Part shown: piece by piece, positions 6,723 to 13,348 of the stretch
How positions within the stretch are numbered: the stretch's first letter is position 1
How the letters are laid out: every line of letters starts with the position of its first letter
Origin: BJ22 sp031405895
Lineage (GTDB): Bacteria; Planctomycetota; Planctomycetia; Pirellulales; Pirellulaceae
Length of the DNA stretch: 18,404 nt
Direction: 5' to 3'
NCBI GenBank assembly: GCA_031405895.1
Contig: JANOFL010000133.1
Location: 1 to 18,404, forward strand
Made by a program: the position numbers and the translations under genes
Notes under the pieces: model-generated
What the model was told of the DNA's origin: nothing
What the model saw: only the letters and a program-made list of their open reading frames with translations
Database searches by the model: none

Positions 6723-8621
6723 CGGAAAGACCTCCGCGAACTGTTCGTGCAGTTCGCGGCAGGTTTGGGCGATTCCGTCGGCATCGAGCCGGAGGTCGTG
6801 GAGAAGTTCTCCGCGTTCGCCGTGCTCGATGAAGCGGTCGGGGATGCCGAGCCGGCGAATGGCGCGGGTGTCGAGGCCGAGTTCATTCGCGGCTTCGAGC
6901 ACAGCGCTGCCGAACCCGGTCATCAGCATGCCTTCCTCAACGGTCAGCACGAAGCGTGATTCGCCAACGGCCCGCTGGAGAATCTGCCGGTCAAGCGGCT
7001 TGGCGAAGCGGGCGCTGACAACGCCGACGTCGATCCCTTCCTTGCGAAGAGCATCCGCCGCCTCGAGGCAGGCACCCAACAGTGTGCCGTAGCACAGAAG
7101 GATGCCGTCTTCGCCCCACTTGAGAATCTCGGCCCGGCCCAGTTCGACAGGCTCAAGGTTGCGCGGCGCTTCGACCGCTGCGTCTTTGGGATAGCGAATG
7201 GCACACGGGGTGGGGTGTTGCAGGGCGAACTCGAGCATCGCGCCGAGATCGTTGGCGTCGCCCGGCGCCATCACGACCATGTTCGGGAACAGCCGCATGT
7301 AGCCGATATCGAACGTCCCATGATGGGTTGGCCCGTCCGGCCCGGTCAGCCCGGCGCGGTCCATCATGAACGTCACCGGCAGGTTCTGCAGACAGACTTC
7401 CTGAAAGACCTGGTCGTAACTGCGCTGCAGGAAGGTGCTGTAGATATCGACAATCGGTCGCAAGCCGGCTTTGGCCTGGCCGCCGGCGAAGGCAACCGCG
7501 TGGGATTCGCAGATGCCGACATCGAAAAAGCGGTCGGGGAACTCTTCGCGGACCGGTTCGAGAGCGTTTCCCTGGCACATCGCGGCCGTAATCACGGTCA
7601 CGCGCGGGTTGATCCGCATGTGATACTGGATCGCGTCGCGGGCGTGATGAGTGTAGGCCTTGGAGCTGCTCTTTTTGAGCATCACGGCCTGATCGCCGTC
7701 GCGCTGAAAGACGGGCGGCGTGTGGAAGTAGACGGGGTCGGACGCCGCTGGCTCGAAACCGCAGCCTTTTCGCGTGAAGACATGCAGCAGCACGGGGCGC
7801 TGGATGTCGCGGCACATCTTCAGGTACTTCTTGAGCAGCTGGATGTTATGGCCATCGATCGGACCGAAGTACTGGAAGCCGAGTTCCTCGAAAAGCATCC
7901 CGCCGCAAACACCGGCCTTGACCCCTTCCTTGACCTGGGCGAGGAACCGTTCGACCGGATCGCCCAGCAGCGGGACGCGGTTGAGCAGGCTGGCGACTTC
8001 GGATTTCAGGCCCTTGTAGAACGGGTTGGAACGCATCCGGTCGAGGTAGCGGGCAACGCCGCCCACCCGCGGACAGATCGACATCTCGTTGTCGTTCAGG
8101 ATCAGCAGCTGCCGGCCGGCGTGCAGCCCGGCGTTGTTCATCGCTTCGTAGACAATGCCTGACGGAAAGGCGCCGTCACCGATGACCGCCACGCTGTGGT
8201 TGTCACCGCGGCCCATCAGGTTGTCGCCACTGCGCAAACCGACCATCGACGAAGCACTGCAGCCCGCGTGGCCGGTCATGAACAGGTCGTAGTCGCTTTC
8301 AGCGGGGTTGGGATACCCCATCAACCCGCCGCGGGTCCGGATCGTGGGGAACTCGTCGTAGCGGCCGGTGACGAGCTTGTGCGGATAAATCTGGTGTCCC
8401 GTGTCCCAGACCAGCCGGTCGGTGCGAAAATCAAACGTGCTGTGGAGCGCGAGGCAAAGCTCGACCACACCGAGATTGGACGCAAAATGTGCAGCCCTTT
8501 GCGACATCAGCCCGCAAAGCGCATCGCGAATCTCGTCCGCCAGCTGTTTCAGCTCGGCGATCGACATCCCGTGCAGCTGCAGCGGGGACTGAATGGTCGG
8601 CAGAATCGGCTGGGTCGGCAT
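6720..8621 (-). CDS. dxs: 1-deoxy-D-xylulose-5-phosphate synthase, divergent form
   Basis: Thiamine-diphosphate enzyme that condenses pyruvate and glyceraldehyde 3-phosphate, the first step of the MEP isoprenoid pathway. 633 residues from ATG 8621, where PILPTIQSPLQLHGMSIAEL matches the usual DXS N-terminus. Motifs: WDTGHQIYPHKLVTGR at 72-87; the ThDP/metal motif GDG at 148-150 with NN at 162-163; the catalytic Glu in FDVGICESHAVAF (E372); STFLQRSYDQVFQEV; and DRAGLTGPDGPTHHGTFD at 421-438. Several normally fixed segments differ: GHAGCSAS where GHSSTSIS is usual, GDGAFPSG for GDGALTGG, and CESHAV for AEQHAV. All catalytic residues appear present, so I expect activity. An upstream ATG at 8786 merely translates the hairpin repeat and is rejected. 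Last gene of the xseA-xseB-ispA-dxs cluster, 206 bases after ispA with a strong hairpin in the gap. Confidence 0.93.
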   Translation of the reverse strand: MPTQPILPTIQSPLQLHGMSIAELKQLADEIRDALCGLMSQRAAHFASNLGVVELCLALHSTFDFRTDRLVWDTGHQIYPHKLVTGRYDEFPTIRTRGGLMGYPNPAESDYDLFMTGHAGCSASSMVGLRSGDNLMGRGDNHSVAVIGDGAFPSGIVYEAMNNAGLHAGRQLLILNDNEMSICPRVGGVARYLDRMRSNPFYKGLKSEVASLLNRVPLLGDPVERFLAQVKEGVKAGVCGGMLFEELGFQYFGPIDGHNIQLLKKYLKMCRDIQRPVLLHVFTRKGCGFEPAASDPVYFHTPPVFQRDGDQAVMLKKSSSKAYTHHARDAIQYHMRINPRVTVITAAMCQGNALEPVREEFPDRFFDVGICESHAVAFAGGQAKAGLRPIVDIYSTFLQRSYDQVFQEVCLQNLPVTFMMDRAGLTGPDGPTHHGTFDIGYMRLFPNMVVMAPGDANDLGAMLEFALQHPTPCAIRYPKDAAVEAPRNLEPVELGRAEILKWGEDGILLCYGTLLGACLEAADALRKEGIDVGVVSARFAKPLDRQILQRAVGESRFVLTVEEGMLMTGFGSAVLEAANELGLDTRAIRRLGIPDRFIEHGERGELLHDLRLDADGIAQTCRELHEQFAEVFP

Positions 8622-8714
8622 GTGCAGTCCGTGCTTGGGAAACTCGATGGCTCTTGCCCGCGCGGCGGGCTGGTAATGGCGAGGCTGGTGAACTATCAAC
8701 AGTGTCTTGAGGAA

Positions 8715-8777
8715 TTGAAGCCTGAAGCGCAAGCGAAGGAAGGGCAGTTGCGACTTCGCTTGCGCTTCAGGCTTCAA
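8715..8777. repeat. perfect 24-bp inverted repeat between ispA and dxs
   Basis: Arms 8715-8738 and 8754-8777 are exact reverse complements, with a 15-base loop. The arm contains GCCTGAAGCGCAAGCGAAG. Its core GCGCAAGCGA is shared with the inverted repeat at 13388-13453. It sits inside the operon, about 50 bases after the ispA stop, where it could limit read-through or act as an RNase-processing or stabilising structure for the ispA message. Confidence 0.85.
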
Positions 8778-8827
8778 CCAGATCAATCCATCTTTTTACT
8801 GTTGCCAGACCACTTGGTTGAGGCGAC

Positions 8828-9745
8828 TCAATGGACGCGGGATAGTACCAGACGAGCCAGCTGGACAAGCGGTTCGGACGCCGGGCCAAGCGGTTCGAGC
8901 TGACTGGCAGCGCGAGCCATGATTTCGACCGCCAGCCGCTGGCTGGCATCAGCACCCAGCAGGGCCGGGTAGGTCAGCTTGCCGAGCCGCTGGTCTTTCG
9001 CACCCCGTTTCCCCATTTTGGCCGGATCGCCGCGAAAGTCCAACAGATCATCGGTGATCTGGAAGACCAGCCCCAGATCGCGGCCAAAACGCTCCAGCCG
9101 GTCAAGCGTCTCGGGCCCAGCCCCGGCGACGATCCCGCCCAGTTTCACGCTCACGGCCAGCATCGCCGCTGTTTTCCGCAAGTGAATCGACTCGAGATGT
9201 TCAACCGGATCAGCCTCGCAGCTGACACTGCCTGCCAGATCATCCGCCTGTCCCCCGACCAGCCGCCCCGCGCCGGCCGCAGTCGCCAGTTCGCGGCAAC
9301 AAGCCAGTGCGGTCGTTTCGGGCTGGATCCTGGTCGCCAGAATTTCAAACGCGAGCGGGATCAGCGCATCGCCGACGAGAATCGCCGTGGCCTCGTCGAA
9401 CTGGACATGCACGGTCGGCCGGCCGCGCCGCAAGTCGTCGTCGTCCATCGCCGGCAGGTCATCGTGCACCAGCGAGTAGGCATGAATCAGCTCCACCGCC
9501 ACGGCCGCGGGCAACGCGGCCTCGATGCTTCCACCGCAAACCCGCGCGGCAGTCAGCAGCAGGATCGGCCTCAATCGCTTGCCCGGCGCAAGCACTGCGT
9601 AACGGATCGCTTCGGAAAGTCGTGCTGGACAGCCAGGCCGTGGTGCCGTCGCCTCGTCGAGTGCCGCTTCGAACAATGGCAGCTCAGCCGAAACGAGCTC
9701 GGTCCACGAAGGGTCCGGGGCGGCGTTCAATTCAGCGTTGCTCAT
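8828..9745 (-). CDS. ispA: polyprenyl synthetase, probable farnesyl diphosphate synthase (IspA-type)
   Basis: Head-to-tail prenyltransferase building farnesyl (possibly geranylgeranyl) diphosphate from IPP and DMAPP. 305 residues. GKRLRP at 55-60 binds the diphosphate. The first aspartate motif lies in HAYSLVHDDLPAMDDDDLRR (aspartates 95-104), which matches the E. coli IspA pattern closely. The second is DDLLDFRGD at 232-240, and KLTYPALLG follows. The short-chain pattern, with Ala-Tyr-Ser-Leu before the first motif and two extra residues inside it, suggests a C15 product, but chain length is an inference. ATG 9745 is chosen because GAGGT lies six bases upstream; ATGs at 9757 and 9802 have no such site and add unconserved residues. 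It follows xseB by 140 bases and precedes dxs. Confidence 0.93.
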   Translation of the reverse strand: MSNAELNAAPDPSWTELVSAELPLFEAALDEATAPRPGCPARLSEAIRYAVLAPGKRLRPILLLTAARVCGGSIEAALPAAVAVELIHAYSLVHDDLPAMDDDDLRRGRPTVHVQFDEATAILVGDALIPLAFEILATRIQPETTALACCRELATAAGAGRLVGGQADDLAGSVSCEADPVEHLESIHLRKTAAMLAVSVKLGGIVAGAGPETLDRLERFGRDLGLVFQITDDLLDFRGDPAKMGKRGAKDQRLGKLTYPALLGADASQRLAVEIMARAASQLEPLGPASEPLVQLARLVLSRVH

Positions 9746-9750
9746 GAGCG

Positions 9751-9755
9751 ACCTC
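9751..9755 (-). promoter_or_regulatory. ribosome binding site of ispA
   Basis: GAGGT on the minus strand ends five bases before ATG 9745. It is one of only two good Shine-Dalgarno sites seen in the window, and it decides the ispA start. Confidence 0.65.
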
Positions 9756-9885
9756 ATGCTCGGCGCGGATATTGGGCAAGGTTCGAAGCTATGAGATCCC
9801 AACCGTGCCCGGCCGCGCCTGGCAAACCGGCCGTTTTAAACCCGACCGGATAAAACTGTCGCACCCTTGATGGTCCGGCCGCCAC

Positions 9886-10260
9886 TCAGCCCTCGCCACC
9901 CAGCTCGTCATCCTCTTCCGACCAGAGATCGTCGCCAGCCGTCTTTTTTCGCGCTGGACGTTTGCCCGCCGTGCCTGGGCCGGGAGCCGGCTGGCCCGAA
10001 GACCGCTCGTGCTCGAACTCCTTGAGCACCGCCCGGCCCTCCTGGTCGACATCGACCAGCTGCCGGATGCGAAGCTCGGTCTGCTGCAACAGCTTGAGGC
10101 AGTTCCGCAAATGCCCCACGCCGGATTCGTAGCGGGCGAGACTGTCGGTCAGCGTAAGCTCGCCCGACTCGAGGTCGCGAACCGTTTCCTGGAGTTGCTG
10201 GAGCGACAGCTCGAAATCCGCGGTGCCGGCCTGATCGGCCTGTGTCGATTTGCGTTTCAT
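9886..10260 (-). CDS. xseB: exonuclease VII small subunit
   Basis: Small subunit that, in several copies, joins XseA to form exonuclease VII, a nuclease that degrades single-stranded DNA in both directions. The family core is at residues 15-70: DFELSLQQLQETVRDLESGELTLTDSLARYESG (shown by its FE...L..LE.GEL.L..SL..YE.G pattern), then LRNCLKLLQQTELRIRQL. From ATG 10260 the product has 124 residues, against about 70-85 in most bacteria. The extra 50 or so form a low-complexity tail, first Pro/Gly/Lys/Arg-rich and then acidic (DDLWSEEDDEL). GGAG lies nine bases upstream of this ATG. An open frame back to 10347 precedes the core and passes through a repeat. It lies 96 bases after xseA. Confidence 0.9.
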   Translation of the reverse strand: MKRKSTQADQAGTADFELSLQQLQETVRDLESGELTLTDSLARYESGVGHLRNCLKLLQQTELRIRQLVDVDQEGRAVLKEFEHERSSGQPAPGPGTAGKRPARKKTAGDDLWSEEDDELGGEG

Positions 10261-10320
10261 GGGGAGCGACTCCAGCCGAAACCACAGATTGTTATGGATT
10301 TCCGGGGCCAAACCAGCTGA

Positions 10321-10336
10321 CCAGGCAGGAGCCTGG
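10321..10336. repeat. short hairpin CCAGGC-AGGA-GCCTGG between xseA and xseB
   Basis: Six-base perfect arms with a four-base loop, in the xseA-xseB gap. The same arms flank a longer loop at 224-249 downstream of mqnC. With the 8715-8777 hairpin, two of the three gaps in this cluster carry a palindrome. Confidence 0.5.
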
Positions 10337-10356
10337 CCACCGCGCAAATCAGAGTG

Positions 10357-11613
10357 TCACCGATTTCCCGGCCAAACGCCATCCGGACCATTGCGATGGC
10401 GGGAATCCTGGATGGCGTTCACCTCCGAAGCGAACTCTCCCGTCGCCAGCCGCGTGACGAGCCGGTCGCCAACCCGCAGCTGATCCGTCGAGCGAACAAG
10501 TTGGCCGGCAGCATTGCATGTCATACTGTAGCCGCGCTGCAGCACGGCAAGCGGACTGAGGGATTCGAGCCGGGCCGAGACCTCGCGCAGGCCGCGCTGG
10601 GCGTCTTTGAGCGACTGGCCGGTGGCCCGGTCGAGCCGCGCGAGTTCGCGACCGAGCTGTTCACGAAGCATCCGGAGCCGTTCCAGAGGTCGAGCCAGGA
10701 CCGGGCGCGAATCGAGCAGATCGACCATCTGGCGGGCGACGTGGAGTTTGCGCTCCAGGCTGACCGTCATGCGGCGCTGGCTGGCTTCGACTTGTTCCAG
10801 CAACTCGCGCCGGTCGGGCACAATCCGCTCGGCAGCTTCACTGGGCGTCAACGCCCGAAAATCGGCCGCGAAGTCGCAAAGCGTCACGTCGGTTTCGTGA
10901 CCGACACCGGAGACCACGGGAACGTTGGATTCCGCGACGGCCCGGCAGACCGCTTCTTCATTGAAGGCCCAAAGATCCTCGAGACTTCCCCCGCCGCGAC
11001 AGACAACCAGAACGTCAAAGGCTGGACGAACGCGGTTGACCAGCCGGATCGCGGCGGCGATTTCCCCGGCCGAGCCGGCTCCCTGAACGCGAGTCGGGAC
11101 AACCGCGAGTTCGGCAGCCGGCCAGCGCCGGCCGAGGACTTCGAGGAAGTCCCGGATGGCGGCGCCCTGCGGGCTGGTGACGACTGCGATCCGGCGCGGG
11201 ATCGCCGGGAGCGGGCGCTTGCGGGCCGGATCAAAGAGGCCCTCAGCACTCAGCCGCTGATAGAGCTGCTGAAAGGCCAGCTCCAGCGGCCCGATTCCGA
11301 CTGGCTGGATCGCGCGGATCACCAGCTGGTAGTTGCCGCGCGGCGGATAGACCTCGACCCCGCCCCGACAGATGACTTCCTGGCCGTCAGCGAGATCGAA
11401 CTTGAGCGAGGTGGCGACATTCCTCCAGATGACGGCCGAAAGTTTTGCTTCGTCGTCCTTCAGCGTGAGGTAACAGTGGCCAGATGCCGCCCGGCTGAAG
11501 CCGCTGATTTCGCCCACGACTGTAACGGTCGAGAACTGACGGCTCAGCGCATCGCGCAGCAGTGCGGTCAGCTCGCTGACGGAAAGGGCTTGAGGGGCGT
11601 CGGGTTTGGGCAT
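10357..11613 (-). CDS. xseA: exonuclease VII large subunit
   Basis: Catalytic subunit of exonuclease VII. 418 residues from ATG 11613. The N-terminal OB fold (about 8-105) begins ALSVSELTALLRDAL and includes VVGEISGFSRAASGHCYLTLKD. The catalytic domain carries RIAVVTSPQGAAIRDFLEVL, VVPTRVQGAGSAGEIAAAI, VLVVCRGGGSLEDLWAFNEE, VPVVSGVGHETDVTLCDFAAD and RALTPSEAAE. A coiled-coil stretch rich in Arg, Glu and Leu follows, and SLSPLAVLQRGYSM marks the usual C-terminal segment. A GTG at 11634 is an alternative that would add seven residues. First gene of the xseA-xseB-ispA-dxs cluster; its promoter must lie in the repeat-filled gap shared with the divergent guaB. Confidence 0.95.
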   Translation of the reverse strand: MPKPDAPQALSVSELTALLRDALSRQFSTVTVVGEISGFSRAASGHCYLTLKDDEAKLSAVIWRNVATSLKFDLADGQEVICRGGVEVYPPRGNYQLVIRAIQPVGIGPLELAFQQLYQRLSAEGLFDPARKRPLPAIPRRIAVVTSPQGAAIRDFLEVLGRRWPAAELAVVPTRVQGAGSAGEIAAAIRLVNRVRPAFDVLVVCRGGGSLEDLWAFNEEAVCRAVAESNVPVVSGVGHETDVTLCDFAADFRALTPSEAAERIVPDRRELLEQVEASQRRMTVSLERKLHVARQMVDLLDSRPVLARPLERLRMLREQLGRELARLDRATGQSLKDAQRGLREVSARLESLSPLAVLQRGYSMTCNAAGQLVRSTDQLRVGDRLVTRLATGEFASEVNAIQDSRHRNGPDGVWPGNR

Positions 11614-11641
11614 TGCGCTATAGTGGGGAAACACCTCAACT

Positions 11642-11795
11642 TCGTACTCGTGCTCGTGCTCATGCTCGACTCAGCCTTTCCGGCCGGCCGTCACTCGCGC
11701 TGCTTCCCGAGCAACGTTTGAGCACGAGTACGAGGGAGACACGGAAGGCTGACGCCCTGCCGCTCGCCCACACAGCTTTCGAGCACGAGCACGAT
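11642..11795. repeat. compound repeat in the xseA-guaB divergent region
   Basis: TCGTACTCGTGCTC at 11642-11655 is exactly complementary to 11720/11721-11734, with further TCGTGC-type units running to about 11671 and their reverse complement (TCGAGCACGAGCACGA) at 11780-11795. Between them a 30-base stretch at 11738-11767 matches 28 of 30 at 17442-17471 and holds the small stem GGC-TGAC-GCC. The array takes up most of the space where the xseA and guaB promoters must lie. No -35/-10 pair is convincing. Confidence 0.7.
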
Positions 11796-11865
11796 CCGCA
11801 CATTGTAAACCCGCCAACAGGCCGCAATAATGCCGTGTTCCCACTCCGCCACGCGAACGGACACG

Positions 11866-13344
11866 ATGGAACAACCCAAGCTGCTCAAGATGGCGATCAC
11901 GTTTGACGACGTGCTTCTCCTCCCTCGCTACAGCGAAATCGTCCCGGCCCAGGTCCAGGTCCAGACCCGGCTGACCCGCCGGATCGGGCTGAACATCCCG
12001 ATCGTCAGCTCGCCGATGGACACGGTCACCGAGAGCGCGATGGCGATTGCCCTGGCCAAGGCCGGTGGCCTCGGCGTGATCCACAAGAACATGTCGATCC
12101 AGGCCCAGACCGAAGAGGTCAACAAGGTCAAGCGGAGCGCCAATGGGATCATCCTCGATCCGGTCACACTGCACCCGGAAGCCACGGTCGGCGAAGCCCA
12201 GGCCTTGATGAGCCAGCACAACGTCTCGGGCGTCCCGATCGTGCTGGCAGACGGCACGCTAGCGGGGATTCTGACGCGGCGCGACTTGCGATTTCGCGAA
12301 AATCTTCAGCAGCTGGTTTCCGAGGTGATGACGCGGGAAAACCTTGTAACGGCTACGGGAGACGTAACGCTTGCGCAAGCTGAAAAGATTTTGACGGCTA
12401 AAAAGGTGGAGAAACTTTTGCTGATTGACGAAAAAAACAGACTGAAGGGTCTGATCACGATCCGCGACATCGACATGATGAACCGGTTCCCGGACGCCTG
12501 CAAAGACAGGCAGGGACGGCTTCGCGTCGGCGCTGCGGTCGGCGTTCACGACCTGGAACGGGTGACCAGCCTGATCGACAAAGGGGTCGATGTGCTGGTC
12601 GTGGACAGTGCCCACGGACATTCGCGCAACGTCCTCGAGACAGTCAGGGAGATCAAATCACGGTTTGACATCGACGTGATCGCGGGCAATGTCGCCACGG
12701 CGGCGGGCTGCGAGGCGTTGATCGAAGCGGGCGCGGATGCCGTCAAGGTCGGCATCGGTCCCGGCTCGATCTGCACCACGCGGGTCGTCAGCGGGGTCGG
12801 AGTGCCGCAGATCACCGCAGTTCACGACGCGGCCCAGGCCGCGGCGCGGGCGGGTGTGCCGGTCATCGCTGACGGTGGCATCCGTTACTCGGGCGACATT
12901 GCCAAGGCCATCGCGGCCGGTGCCCACTCCGTCATGATTGGCGGACTGTTCGCCGGCACGACGGAAAGCCCAGGCCAGCAGATCCTCTTCCAGGGACGCA
13001 CGTTCAAGGCGTACCGCGGAATGGGATCGACGGGCGCGATGCAACGCGGCTCGAGCGAACGCTACCGTCAGGCCGCGTCCAATCCCGACAAACTGGTTCC
13101 CGAAGGTGTTGAGGGGCGGGTCCCTCACAAAGGTGCGCTTGCCGACTACGTGTTTCAGCTCGTCGGCGGGCTGCGGGCAGCCATGGGTTACTGTGGCACC
13201 GCGACGATCGAACAACTACGGACGGAAGCCCAGTTCATCCAGGTTTCCGCCGCCAGCGTCAGGGAAAGCCATCCGCATGACATTGCCATCACGCAGGAAG
13301 CCCCCAACTACATGTCGGAGACCTGGTCCGACGGCGACAATTAG
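11866..13344 (+). CDS. guaB: IMP dehydrogenase
   Basis: Oxidises IMP to XMP with NAD+, the rate-setting step of guanine nucleotide synthesis. 492 residues from ATG 11866; MAITFDDVLLLPRYSEI is the standard start. PMDTVTESAMA is at 50-60; a CBS pair spans about 98-210; the barrel resumes with VDSAHGHSRNV and AGNVATAAGCEALIEAGADAVKVG. The catalytic loop GPGSICTTRVVSGVG contains C303, ADGGIRYSGDIAKA binds phosphate, and the flap is GMGSTGAMQRGSSERYRQ. An ATG at 11830 adds 12 unconserved residues. Codons in the CBS region (about 12283-12450) are clearly richer in A and T than the flanks. Divergent from xseA. The next gene starts four bases after its stop if the first ATG there is used. Confidence 0.97.
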   Translation: MEQPKLLKMAITFDDVLLLPRYSEIVPAQVQVQTRLTRRIGLNIPIVSSPMDTVTESAMAIALAKAGGLGVIHKNMSIQAQTEEVNKVKRSANGIILDPVTLHPEATVGEAQALMSQHNVSGVPIVLADGTLAGILTRRDLRFRENLQQLVSEVMTRENLVTATGDVTLAQAEKILTAKKVEKLLLIDEKNRLKGLITIRDIDMMNRFPDACKDRQGRLRVGAAVGVHDLERVTSLIDKGVDVLVVDSAHGHSRNVLETVREIKSRFDIDVIAGNVATAAGCEALIEAGADAVKVGIGPGSICTTRVVSGVGVPQITAVHDAAQAAARAGVPVIADGGIRYSGDIAKAIAAGAHSVMIGGLFAGTTESPGQQILFQGRTFKAYRGMGSTGAMQRGSSERYRQAASNPDKLVPEGVEGRVPHKGALADYVFQLVGGLRAAMGYCGTATIEQLRTEAQFIQVSAASVRESHPHDIAITQEAPNYMSETWSDGDN

Positions 13345-13348
13345 GGCG

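Noticed and set aside
7215..8162. 315-codon plus-strand open frame opposite dxs
   Set aside because: Antisense shadow of dxs with no motif.
8622..8786. N-terminal extension of dxs to an upstream ATG
   Set aside because: The added 55 residues translate the 8715-8777 inverted repeat and precede the normal DXS N-terminus.
10354..11721. 455-codon plus-strand open frame opposite xseA
   Set aside because: Antisense shadow of xseA. Rich in Asp, Arg, Gly and Ala with no recognisable domain, and it ends in a repeat.
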